DNA of 15,663 nt, taken from NCBI GenBank assembly GCA_003551785.1, contig PUNP01000514.1:1-15663 (forward strand), in the 5' to 3' direction. Position numbers and translations under genes: made by a program. Positions within the stretch are counted from its first letter, which is position 1. The number at the start of each line of letters is the position of its first letter. The notes beneath the pieces were generated by a model. The model made no database searches. It was not told where the DNA came from and saw only the letters and a program-made list of their open reading frames with translations. This DNA is from Candidatus Brocadiaceae bacterium. Lineage in GTDB: Bacteria > Planctomycetota > Brocadiia > SM23-32. Of the stretch, positions 1 through 8,200 are shown piece after piece.

Positions 1-1105
1 CACAATAATAAGCCCCTGCCAAAATATATAGCGCGGCCATCATCGTATCACGGGCCGAATACAACAATTTTTTCGTCGAAGATGCAGTAAAAAGGCCAAG
101 ACCATCGATTATAAGGCATACGGGAGTATTGACGCTATCTTCCTCCCTGCTCAAAGCAGACTCGACAGATGCAGTCAGTTCAGATAAATTCGAATTATAA
201 TCAACCCATACCGGCGCTCCATTGCAATAAAGTTGCTGGTCAGGCACTAAAGCTCCGAACTCGGTCAACATTTTAGTTTCGGGGACATGCAAAAAAGAAT
301 TCAGCTCATGTGTATCGTCCGTAAAATTCACCAATACGGGCGTCCCCAGACGTTCGGTGTAAAAACGGCGGAGCGCCGCCATGACAACCTGAATTGACTG
401 CTCTTTGCTCTCACCAACCTCGGGGATGTCTCTTTTATCACCGGCCTGCATTTTTTCCTTGAGGAATTCCCCCGCCTTTTCCACTACTTTACGGGTCATT
501 TCCACGACGAATTCCGGGCTTTCTCCGCTGACAAAAACACCATGATTTTTGAGAAAAATGAGGTGCGGTAATTGACCGTATTTATCCTTAAACGAGGTAA
601 TCGAATCCCGCATTTTTAATGCCAGAGGGTAGCCGAAATCCACATAATCCAAAACAACAAAGGGTGCAAAGCTGTCATCCTTGTAAATTTCATTAAGTAT
701 CGCATCGGCTTTGTCACAGCATAAAATAGCATTAAGTGCCGCCGGATGCGTATGGGCAACACAGCGCCCGAGTATGGCATGCAAATTAGTCTCAACCGAC
801 GGACGCCCTTTCCGGTCGTCAATGCAATACTGCTCCAGCCGCGAGGCGATAAAATTCTCGCGTTCTACAGACGTTAATTCAGCAATAGCATCATCGTCGA
901 TGATGCTATTGCACTTATCAACATCAACCAAACGTCCGCCTTGCATCTGATTCACATCTTTTAAAGCTACACCACTCGCTTTGACAAACATCCGCCGGCT
1001 ATGTTGATCCTTCACACTTGTATTTCCACCACCGCCCTGTACCAGTCTGGGATCGGAACCGAGCGCGTTGGATATTTCAATAAAGTCTTTTAGTAAAGCA
1101 TCCAT
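1..1105 (-). CDS. Class II aldolase/adducin-family protein (rhamnulose-1-phosphate aldolase type), C-terminus cut by window edge
   Basis: Only the first 368 residues are inside the window; the gene continues past base 1. The N-terminal domain carries the zinc class II aldolase signature: GGGGNTSVK (about 24-32) and VKASG (41-45) for phosphate binding, VETNLHA with the candidate acidic residue E105, AHTHP giving ligands H118 and H120, and KNHGVFVSG giving the third ligand H188. Known members cleave fuculose- or rhamnulose-1-phosphate to DHAP and lactaldehyde. The QGGGGNTSVK start and the second segment ending in IDGLGLF (about residue 340) resemble the longer aldolases of about 420 residues and the bifunctional aldolase/short-chain dehydrogenases of about 690 (RhaD/YuxG type). 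The window cannot tell which. The ATG at 1105 overlaps the stop of the upstream HAD gene (TAATG) and has AAGGAG nine bases before it, so translation is probably coupled. A perfect 31-bp palindrome lies at codons 65-75. Confidence 0.85.
   Translation of the reverse strand, partial: MDALLKDFIEISNALGSDPRLVQGGGGNTSVKDQHSRRMFVKASGVALKDVNQMQGGRLVDVDKCNSIIDDDAIAELTSVERENFIASRLEQYCIDDRKGRPSVETNLHAILGRCVAHTHPAALNAILCCDKADAILNEIYKDDSFAPFVVLDYVDFGYPLALKMRDSITSFKDKYGQLPHLIFLKNHGVFVSGESPEFVVEMTRKVVEKAGEFLKEKMQAGDKRDIPEVGESKEQSIQVVMAALRRFYTERLGTPVLVNFTDDTHELNSFLHVPETKMLTEFGALVPDQQLYCNGAPVWVDYNSNLSELTASVESALSREEDSVNTPVCLIIDGLGLFTASSTKKLLYSARDTMMAALYILAGAYYC
882..912. repeat. Perfect 31-bp palindrome inside the aldolase gene
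   Basis: The left arm GCAATAGCATCATCG (882-896) is exactly reverse-complemented by CGATGATGCTATTGC (898-912), with one central base at 897. As RNA it would fold into a hairpin of about 13 bp with a small loop. It encodes CNSIIDDDAIA, a segment that aligns with an ordinary stretch of the family, so it does not look like an insertion. Confidence 0.95.
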
Positions 1106-2022
1106 TATAAAGTTGTCTCCTTAATCAAATTTCTTAACTGTCGTAAGTCATCAATAATAACATTCGGTCGGATAAAGTTACATCTTGAATCATCATCCCT
1201 CCAACGCAGCGATCGCTGGTCCCCTCCATAGAGAACTGTTTTTAGCCCGGCGGAATGCGCGGTATAGATATCATTCAGCATATCATTGCCCACATATAAC
1301 GTTTCCTCAGGATTAACACCATATTTCGCATCCAAAGCATTCATAGCCTTTTGATGGAGCAATGTCGAGGGTTTACCATGACCGTATTCCCAGGACCATA
1401 TACAGCAGTCCTCATCAAATCCGATAGCTGAGATGGACTTATCAAAAAAGGCGGGGAAAAGACAGGGAGTGAAGAACTGCGCATTAGACACTATCCCCAT
1501 CGGAATATTATTTCCGCCAAGATACATCAGCAGTTCATGCGCCCCCGGCATTGGCCAAACAGGATTAGTTCGACATTCGTACTCGACAGCGATTTGCTTT
1601 TGAACAGTAACATCCGGTATCCTTTCAATCAAACCCTTCCCATAAAGTTTACGAAAGACAGACATCCAGATTTTACAGATGTCAACTTCGGGAAAATCAA
1701 CACCGCCATCACGCAGGCGGGCATGGGATTCCTCGATAGAACTAAAAAAAAATCCCACACCGGATTCTGCCGCTTCGGGCTGCAGGAACTGAACCCCATA
1801 TTTTTGCAGCGATTCACGAAAAACTTCAGGACGAGACGACTCCATTGCAGAACCGACATCACCCGAACCGGATATGAAGAGGGTACCATAAACATCAAAT
1901 AATACGGCTTTGACCGGTGTGGTAAGATCGTTTTTAGTAATTAACCCCGTCGGAACAGGCTGTAGAGGCCGGCTTAAAGTTTTAATGATTTCGATATAAT
2001 CTTGCACTTCTTCAAGCATCAT
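1105..2022 (-). CDS. HAD-superfamily hydrolase (probable phosphatase)
   Basis: This 305-residue protein has the four HAD motifs in order. Motif I is LFDVYGTL with nucleophile D43. Motif II is IVSN with S179. Motif III is HGKPS with K217. Motif IV is VGNDMLNDI with D247 and D251. The residue two after the nucleophile is Tyr45 instead of Asp, as in haloacid dehalogenases and several phosphatases of the DxYGT type. A cap of about 120 residues lies between motifs I and II, and there is an N-terminal extension of about 37 residues. No signal peptide is seen, so it is expected in the cytoplasm. It starts 12 bases after the ankyrin gene without a clear Shine-Dalgarno and overlaps the aldolase start by one base. 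This placement suggests it dephosphorylates a sugar phosphate linked to the aldolase pathway; the substrate is unknown. The start is either of two adjacent ATGs. Confidence 0.88.
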   Translation of the reverse strand: MMLEEVQDYIEIIKTLSRPLQPVPTGLITKNDLTTPVKAVLFDVYGTLFISGSGDVGSAMESSRPEVFRESLQKYGVQFLQPEAAESGVGFFFSSIEESHARLRDGGVDFPEVDICKIWMSVFRKLYGKGLIERIPDVTVQKQIAVEYECRTNPVWPMPGAHELLMYLGGNNIPMGIVSNAQFFTPCLFPAFFDKSISAIGFDEDCCIWSWEYGHGKPSTLLHQKAMNALDAKYGVNPEETLYVGNDMLNDIYTAHSAGLKTVLYGGDQRSLRWRDDDSRCNFIRPNVIIDDLRQLRNLIKETTL

Positions 2023-2034
2023 ATTTTGTGATAT

Positions 2035-3360
2035 TCATTCATGTGCCGGGTCATTCGAGAGTAATTCTTTAATAACATCGCTCTCAGTCAAGTCATAGGA
2101 TTTTTTTCCGGCGGAGTCCTTGGCATCCAATTCAGCGCCTGCTTCAACCAACATTTCTACCGTTTCCATTGCGTTATGAGAAGCTGCTATGTGCAAAGGA
2201 GTTTGGCCATTTTCATCCGCGATGTTGGGATCGGCGCCATTTTCAAGCAAAATACCGACGACATAATGGCTTTCTGCGCCAAGATGCAAGGGAGTGGCCC
2301 CATTACGGTCCTGCTCATTAACATCCAGACCGTTTTCAATGAGTTGCTCTATCGCATATAGACGCCAGTTAAGGGCTGCTAAATGAAGGGCGGAGCGACC
2401 TCTGCCCAATTCAGTCCCTAGTTCATAAAAGATATGAACTAAAAGATAACTGTTTTGCTGTATAGCAATATCGACCGGACGATTATCCTCATTATTATGA
2501 AGTCTTACATTAGCACCTGCCTTAAGCAGACATCGTACTACTTCTTTATCACCTCGCCTGGAAGCCAGATGTAAAGGTGTATTCCCATCTTCATTGGACA
2601 AATTAGGGTCCGCTCCTTTACCAAGAAGCATTTCAGTTGCATCTGAATCGTGAACAGCATAATGTAGAGGTGTATTTCCCCGATTATCCCTCAGATTGAC
2701 ATCACCTGCATCAGTATTTTCAAAAAAGTATTTCAAAGCATCCGGCCCTTTTTCGGCGACTATATGCAAAGGAGTACGATTATCCTGGCTCCTTGCGCCG
2801 TTGAGTAGCAAAAGCCAGGCAATTTCCATATTACCGGCAATATTAGCAAGGTCGAAAGGGCGTTGGTTGAACTTGTTTTTCATATTAACATCCGCTCCAT
2901 ACTCTATAAGTAGTCGTACTATTTCACTATTCCCCTCTTCAACCATCCAATGCAGAGCAGTATTTCCTTCAATATCCTTAATATCCGGATCAGCTTCGTT
3001 TTCCAAAAGCAGACGTATAACCTCCATTTTTTCGTTATAAACAGCTAAATGTAACGGGGATCGTCCATTCTCCTCCAAAGCATCAATGTCAGCTCCGTTA
3101 TCGATTAAGATTTCTATGGGCTCCCAATGCCCATGCCATGCAGCTACATGCAAAGGTGTAGCACCGTCTTCATCTACCGAATTTATGGAAGCTGAACGAA
3201 ATAAAAGAATGAAATTTAATTTTCGAGGTTGATTATAGCCGGCAGCATCATGGAGGCTCTCTTTCGGCATTATAGTAAATGCAATAATAGTGATGAGTAT
3301 CAGGATCACCGCCACAATGGCTCCACCGAGAGTCAATCGGATCCTTTTTTTTTCGTGCAT
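2035..3360 (-). CDS. Membrane-anchored ankyrin-repeat protein
   Basis: This protein of 441 residues begins with a short basic segment (MHEKKRIR) and one hydrophobic helix (about residues 10-31). About eleven to thirteen ankyrin repeats of roughly 33 residues follow, recognised by recurring TPLHLAA and LLLENGADPN motifs. Two or three repeats are short or degenerate (RPFDLAN, RPVDIAI), and the final one is a fragment. Ankyrin stacks bind other proteins; with a basic N-terminus and one helix, the stack probably faces the periplasm while tethered to the inner membrane. I chose ATG at 3360 because TGGAG sits eight bases upstream. A GTG at 3369 would add three residues but overlaps that ribosome site. 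It is the first gene of an operon with the HAD and aldolase genes. The repeat class is certain; the partner is unknown. Confidence 0.9.
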   Translation of the reverse strand: MHEKKRIRLTLGGAIVAVILILITIIAFTIMPKESLHDAAGYNQPRKLNFILLFRSASINSVDEDGATPLHVAAWHGHWEPIEILIDNGADIDALEENGRSPLHLAVYNEKMEVIRLLLENEADPDIKDIEGNTALHWMVEEGNSEIVRLLIEYGADVNMKNKFNQRPFDLANIAGNMEIAWLLLLNGARSQDNRTPLHIVAEKGPDALKYFFENTDAGDVNLRDNRGNTPLHYAVHDSDATEMLLGKGADPNLSNEDGNTPLHLASRRGDKEVVRCLLKAGANVRLHNNEDNRPVDIAIQQNSYLLVHIFYELGTELGRGRSALHLAALNWRLYAIEQLIENGLDVNEQDRNGATPLHLGAESHYVVGILLENGADPNIADENGQTPLHIAASHNAMETVEMLVEAGAELDAKDSAGKKSYDLTESDVIKELLSNDPAHE

Positions 3361-3416
3361 GTCAGCCACTCCATTAATTTTTATCGTAGATTGCGATATA
3401 ATATTTGCAGATTCAT

Positions 3417-3445
3417 ATTATAATGAAACTATCGCTAACTGTCGA
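3417..3445 (-). promoter_or_regulatory. Sigma70-type promoter of the ankyrin-HAD-aldolase operon
   Basis: On the minus strand a -35 TCGACA (3440-3445, one mismatch from TTGACA) is followed by a 17-base spacer and a perfect TATAAT (3417-3422). Transcription would start near 3410, leaving a leader of about 50 bases before the ATG at 3360. No operator-like inverted repeat was seen in it. Confidence 0.7.
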
Positions 3446-3495
3446 ATAAAAATCAGGACATTTCCTGTTGAGTTTTCCAGCACTTACAGTAATTT

Positions 3496-3596
3496 GAGCT
3501 GTTGAGAAGTAAAACGACAGAACGGCGTGGTGGCTTAACAGCATACCAACACAACAGTTCAGAGCTTTGCTACAGAAGCACCACTGAAAACGCATG
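3496..3596. repeat. Diverged intergenic repeat, copy A
   Basis: Two modules are shared with 4343-4438. Bases 3534-3596 match 4376-4438 without gaps at about 43 of 63 positions; both start with CTTAACAGC and most mismatches at the far end are A/G transitions. Bases 3496-3520 match 4343-4362 only in reverse complement (CTGTCGTT and CTCAACAGCTC). The 13-base gap between modules is the same in both copies. Within copy A, GCTGTTGAG (3498-3506) and CTTAACAGC (3534-3542) can also pair. The rest of this 260-base spacer (3370-3628) shows no gene. Confidence 0.55.
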
Positions 3597-3628
3597 AAAT
3601 GTTCGGGTTTAACGAGTTTTTTTTCATA

Positions 3629-4045
3629 TTATGTCAATTTTTCGGCCTTAGGTTCATCATCCGGCGATAATATTTTATTAGCAAGCCAGGCTACAACCAT
3701 AGCTGTGATAAGTCCAATTATACCCCCTCCAGCCGCTCTCGCACCTAATCGTGGATCACCCTCGAGATGCTGCCCTATAATAATACCGCCCATCAGCAGG
3801 ACTAATGGAAAGACAAAAACAAAGAATATACTCCAGTAAGGGTTGGCACGCGGGATAGTGACCTTCACCCGCTCCCCCTCTTCAAAATCATCCTGGGGTA
3901 CCTCTATTTCAGGTAAACCACCGCTGAACGCCGAACATGCACAGCAGCTGCCGCAATCCTCTTTCGACTTATGATCGAGTAGTATAGTCGAACTGCCGTT
4001 ACCTACTGATTTGACTACCCCTGTTTCTTCGATGTATTTAGTCAT
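3629..4045 (-). CDS. RseC/MucC-family (SoxR-reducing system type) membrane protein
   Basis: This protein of 138 residues has the usual RseC layout. A soluble N-terminal part carries a cysteine cluster, CGSCCAC (C31, C34, C35, C37), followed by a small beta segment (IEVPQDDFEEGERVKVTIP). Two transmembrane helices (about 70-91 and 104-125) come next, then a short charged tail. Relatives include E. coli RseC, linked to sigmaE control and to reduction of SoxR together with the Rsx electron-transfer complex; many anaerobes carry a similar protein next to rnf genes. No rnf or rsx genes are visible here, so it is an orphan copy and its partner is unknown. The ATG at 4045 has GGGGA seven bases upstream. 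A weak promoter-like pair (TTGGAA, 18 bases, TAAAAT) lies near 4110-4140. Family assignment is good, role is inferred. Confidence 0.8.
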   Translation of the reverse strand: MTKYIEETGVVKSVGNGSSTILLDHKSKEDCGSCCACSAFSGGLPEIEVPQDDFEEGERVKVTIPRANPYWSIFFVFVFPLVLLMGGIIIGQHLEGDPRLGARAAGGGIIGLITAMVVAWLANKILSPDDEPKAEKLT

Positions 4046-4131
4046 TTAAAATTCCCCGCTAAAACCCCAAATTCAGGCTTTTAATTTAGCAAACTGACAT
4101 TTACAATTATTTTAAATCATAATCATTAAAT

Positions 4132-4152
4132 ATTCCAACGAAGGTTTGGAAT
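4132..4152. repeat. Short inverted repeat ATTCCAA-N7-TTGGAAT
   Basis: Bases 4132-4138 and 4146-4152 are perfect 7-bp arms around a 7-base centre. It lies about 90 bases upstream of the RseC-like gene and overlaps a weak promoter-like region, so it could be an operator or part of a dispersed repeat. The 822-base spacer (4046-4867) holds this element, repeat copy B and a degraded coding stretch. Apart from those I see nothing convincing in it. Confidence 0.45.
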
Positions 4153-4342
4153 CTTGAAAATAATATTGGGAATTTACCCGGAACCTGGAGATTTTGATTG
4201 GAAATTTTGTATTAAACCCGCTTTTCTCACAAGCCTCCAGTGGTGCAGATGCGCAGAAAGCAAACGCCGCTCCGCTTTTTAGAAAAAAGCTCGGCAAAAA
4301 CTTTTACGCTATACACCTTAAAGTCATCTGAAAAACCAGGAA

Positions 4343-4438
4343 CTGTCGTTGCTCAACAGCTCAGCAGCTTATCAACTTAACAGCTTAAAACACTGCAAGT
4401 GCAGACTTTTGCAGCAGATGCGCCGCTGAAGACGCGTA
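4343..4438. repeat. Diverged intergenic repeat, copy B, with an octamer tandem array
   Basis: This is homologous to 3496-3596 (43 of 63 bases for 4376-4438; the 4343-4362 end in inverted orientation). Read on the minus strand, 4352-4383 consists of four 8-base units: CTGTTAAG, TTGATAAG, CTGCTGAG and CTGTTGAG. It lies about 300 bases beyond the 5' end of the RseC-like gene, so the two copies bracket that gene. Confidence 0.55.
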
Positions 4439-4443
4439 GATTC

Positions 4444-4746
4444 TTACAGGCCCATTCCCGAACCGGGCAGCCTGGCAAGATTCTCCACGCCCTTCACATC
4501 GGAACGGCTTTTTACGGCAAATGCATTCCCCAATCAAAAAAACTTTGGGTTCTGTTCATTATTTCATATCCTTTTTGACATGCGGATTAATCAAATTCAT
4601 CTCAGCAAATTTACACGACATTCTTTGCGTATGTTCTCCATACAGCACCGGACCATACACCACACTTCGTCTTCAGGTTCTTCGCCGCAGACGAGCATAA
4701 CAGGACAAGGTCCCGCTGTGAACCAGCGGTTCGAAATTTTTCGCAT
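4444..4746 (-). pseudogene. Possible decayed pair of small genes
   Basis: Three coding-like minus-strand pieces sit in different frames. The first, 4746-4597, encodes 49 residues with six cysteines (including CPVMLVCGEEPEDE and CMVRCC). A shift of frame near its end would continue into FAEMNLINPHVKKDMK, whose stop overlaps an ATG at 4559 as TAATG. That ATG has AAGGA nine bases upstream and begins MNRTQSFFDWG, which stops early. One inserted base would lead into NAFAVKSRSDVKGVENLAR and end at LPGSGMGL (stop at 4444). The pattern of ribosome site, coupled stop/start and sensible peptides in shifted frames suggests two small genes damaged by frameshifts, but no family is recognised. It could also be chance. 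Confidence 0.28.
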
Positions 4747-4867
4747 GAATTTTCATTGCAGAGGTTGCTACCATCATCCCACTCTCCCGGAACCAGGTTC
4801 ATCACCGGATAAACGGCGGTAAAAAGGTGAATGGCAAAGATACATACATTCATGCATATGAACACCA

Positions 4868-5167
4868 TCAACACGGCAGAGTAATCTCAAAAAACTTTTT
4901 TTTCAAAGTCTTTTCGAGACTTGCCTCATGTTCAAGCGCTATGTATCCCAGATAGGGGCCGCAAAAACTAAGTGAGTTGAGGTCTGTTACCCCCATGTCA
5001 CCTACAGCAACAGGAAAATTCCCTCTTTTCCCGTCCTCATCATCAGATTCAGTATCCTGCAATTCCATTACACGCAGAAGGAGATCATGTCCCTCCCTCA
5101 TTTGGTCTTCAGCAAAAGACAAGGCAGAATCAAAAGCAAGGGCACGGACCTTTTTCGACAGCATCAT
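4868..5167 (-). CDS. Hypothetical 99-residue protein
   Basis: I do not recognise this protein. Its start is firm: GGAG lies six bases before the first of two ATGs (5167 and 5164). The N-terminal 35 residues look helical (KKVRALAFDSALSFAEDQ), an acidic stretch (TESDDEDGKR) follows, then a mixed segment, a lysine-rich helix (LEKTLKKKFFE) and a terminal cysteine. No signal peptide or membrane segment is seen. It follows the giant LamG protein by 48 bases on the same strand and is probably co-transcribed with it, so it may be an accessory to that protein; this is inference from position only. No terminator was seen after it. Confidence 0.6.
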   Translation of the reverse strand: MMLSKKVRALAFDSALSFAEDQMREGHDLLLRVMELQDTESDDEDGKRGNFPVAVGDMGVTDLNSLSFCGPYLGYIALEHEASLEKTLKKKFFEITLPC

Positions 5168-5215
5168 AATAAACTCCGTTTTCTTAGATTTGCAGATAGT
5201 ATCTCATTGAAAATA

Positions 5216-8200
5216 TTAGAAAGGACTTTCCCACGGGGCATAGTTCCAGTTCTGCGTCAGGTTCATCATCGCCCGATCAACCTCTTGCTTCTGAGTAACT
5301 ACGATCAGAGCATCTAATTCCGTCCCTTTGTCAGCTCGGAAAGACAGAAGATGATCAATGCCCTCATCCAGGTGCAGACCGGTTACACGGTACCAGCCCC
5401 AGTGAGGTGTTGACACTTTGGATTCATCCTTTTCGTTTTTGGTCATCTTTGAATATGCCATCTCGGATTCCTTCCACTCAGACGGTTTTAAACAGGTCCG
5501 CAGCATTCTTTCAGGTTCATCGTCCAGAACCAGACTGAAGGCATTCACCTGCAAAGGCTGCCAGCGTATGCGCAGCCAGGCTGCATACGTTCCCGCAGAG
5601 ATCGTCTTTAAGTGGAAATTTGCCGCCCCCCGACCGTTGAACACCACCTTATGCCCTCCGCTGAGGTCGGGGGCTTTACATACCTCTACATCCCCCCTGA
5701 TATCCGTATGGGGGCCGGTCTCTGCTACAAGCGCCGAGCGTGAGGTAAGAATGACTCCCGTTTCTCTGCGAACTCCCTCTCTACCATCTCCCTCAATCAG
5801 ACACTCATAGGGCATTATCCTACCTTCGGGGACGTCGGGTATGCAGAGTTTGAAATTGATGTCAGCCGAATCACCATCTTCTTTCTCAACTCCGATACTG
5901 TCGGGCGTCGTTACCCAATTTTCGGGCAGTCCTTCTATTCTTACTTCGCCTTTCATACCCTCTCCGAGCAGCTTTATTTCAAAATTTTCGGTATTTCCGG
6001 GATTTGCAACAAACAGATTCTTGTGATATCGGCCGCAGGGACTGTAGTAAGAAATCCCCGGCATACGCACTCCCAGTTCGCTTAAATACCGTTCGGTCCA
6101 GGCGAGTTCGGCTGTCACCGGTCGATCCACCGGTCCGCCCACCATCTCAATACTGTTTCTGCCTCTTTTCAGTCTGCCCGGCAGCGAAAGGTGAGAGCAC
6201 AGAAACGGACTTCTTATCTGCACGTCGCTCACCACGCCCGACTCATTACCGGCTTTCACATCAAGACGCAGCTCGTAACCATAGCGGCCGGCGACAAGCT
6301 CGGACAGGTCCGCCTCGATAACGCCTTCCGAACTCTCACAAGTCCACACTTCCTCGAACCCTTCTTCGGCATCGGAACGCACGCTGATGCCAAGGCCGTT
6401 CGGTCCGATCCCGCTCCATTTTCCGGTGATCTGAAGCCCGGTCAGAACATACGGAGACGATAAGTTGTAACTTAAAGCAGAATCACCTTCAGCGTCCGGA
6501 CTCAGCAGCACGCCGTCTCCTTCACGCTCGATTCTCAGATTCAGCCTTTCAGCTGCGTCCTCCGCGTTCCCCGTCGGGCTGTAAACAACGGCCCCGTTGC
6601 CATAGGCCGGAGGCTGGAATCCGTGATGGAGCGGACCGCCGTTAATATGCCTGCGCATCCACTGCCCCTCGTTCCGCCAGCCGACAAAAGCCCTTTCTCC
6701 CCCTCTCAGGGCCATATCTATGCGATGGGGCCTCCTCGGCTTAAAAAGAGTGTACTGCATTTCTTCCTCGCTGGGAGATTTATCCAGGACGGGACGTGGA
6801 TTGTCGGCAAAACGCGCATTTGACGGCCTGCCGGGGATGTAGGCCCTGTGATTGCCCGAATGGCGGACCATAAGCCACGGGTCTTCATGAATCTGTCTCA
6901 TACCGATGATCGACCTGCTGTCCCTCCCGAGCCAGTAAAGGCGCTTGGAATTATCGAACAGCCTGTGGCCGCCCCGGAAAAACGCCTGCTGGAACTGGTG
7001 TCCAGTCCCAGAATAATCATTAGCCGATATTCCCTTCAATATAAAAAGTTTTCTAAGCGGATAGTTAAGCGGGCCGCACTGATGTGAATAATACATATTC
7101 AGCATGCGGATAAGGTGATAGCTGCAATTCACAAAGCCGTCTCTTTCCGGCACATGCTCAAGGACCATGTTGGCGTTAAAATAGCGGGTAACCTCCATGC
7201 AATAGCTGAATACTTTCACTGCTCTCTCCACTTCATCCTCGACTCCCGGCGCCAGTGTGCGGCGCAGGTCCTCATAAGTAAACGGCACCACGTTATCGCC
7301 GGCGCGCCAGCGCGGGAGCCTGGTTTCGCCGGATTCGGTCTCCTCGGCAAGAGCGTATGCCTCCCACAACATCACAGGGGACAAATCACCGCCGACATCG
7401 ATCGGAGCCTGCTCCCCCGTCCCGGTCACTTTCCTCTTCACACTCCGTCGCCTACACCGGACAAACCTCGGGTCGGGATGTGATTTCACGGGAAGGTACC
7501 TTTCGCTCGTGTTATTTTCCGAGCGATTACCTTCAAATACTTCTGCACGAGTCTCAGGCAGAACATCGATTTTACTCCGATGCACCCTTTTGCCGTCGAA
7601 ATATTCCAGGTATGTATGCGATTTTAAGGGATTCTCAGGATGGGTGTGGAAAGCCTCAATAACCCCGTCATCGCCATGGTGAACGCCCTGACAGGTGTTT
7701 TCAAAATGAAAAAGTGCACGCGTGTCTTCATCAAGTTCAAAGGGGGAGAACTCCGGCTGAAAATCATCGGTGTAACGTACCGTATCCGATATCCGCAGCT
7801 CGTCCATCAGAATTTCAGGTGAGTTTTTTCTGAAAAGGAGGTCACCGCCGAATACGAGCTGCATGGGAATCGAGCGCCGGTCGCCCGGCACAGTGCCTAC
7901 TCCCTCCCCCAACTCGGGGTCTTCCGGGTTATCCGTTGAAGGCCATGGTTCGGCTTCCGGGCCGCAAACGGCGACCAGAGAACCGTCCAGGAAAATCTGC
8001 AGGCATGCACCGGGATGATCCCACGTAAGGGCTATATGGTGCCATTTGTTGTCCTGTAATATTGCTTTGCCCCGGACACTGTGAACGGTGCCGGAAGAAT
8101 CGGCGATGCGGAACTCAAGCATGTTGTCGCCTTCCGCGCCGAGTTTTATCAGCTTTGAATGCTTGTTCCCGCATTTTAACAGCACTGAATGCTTGCTGTC

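Noticed and set aside
3361..3369. GTG start for the ankyrin protein
   Set aside because: It overlaps the TGGAG that serves the ATG at 3360.
3496..3542. Integron attC-like site
   Set aside because: RYYYAAC and GTTRRR-like boxes occur but in the wrong order for an attC site, and no integrase or cassette array is present.
4112..4297. A 61-codon minus-strand frame upstream of the RseC-like gene
   Set aside because: It has no ribosome site or recognisable motif and covers the short inverted repeat; it is more likely repetitive non-coding spacer.
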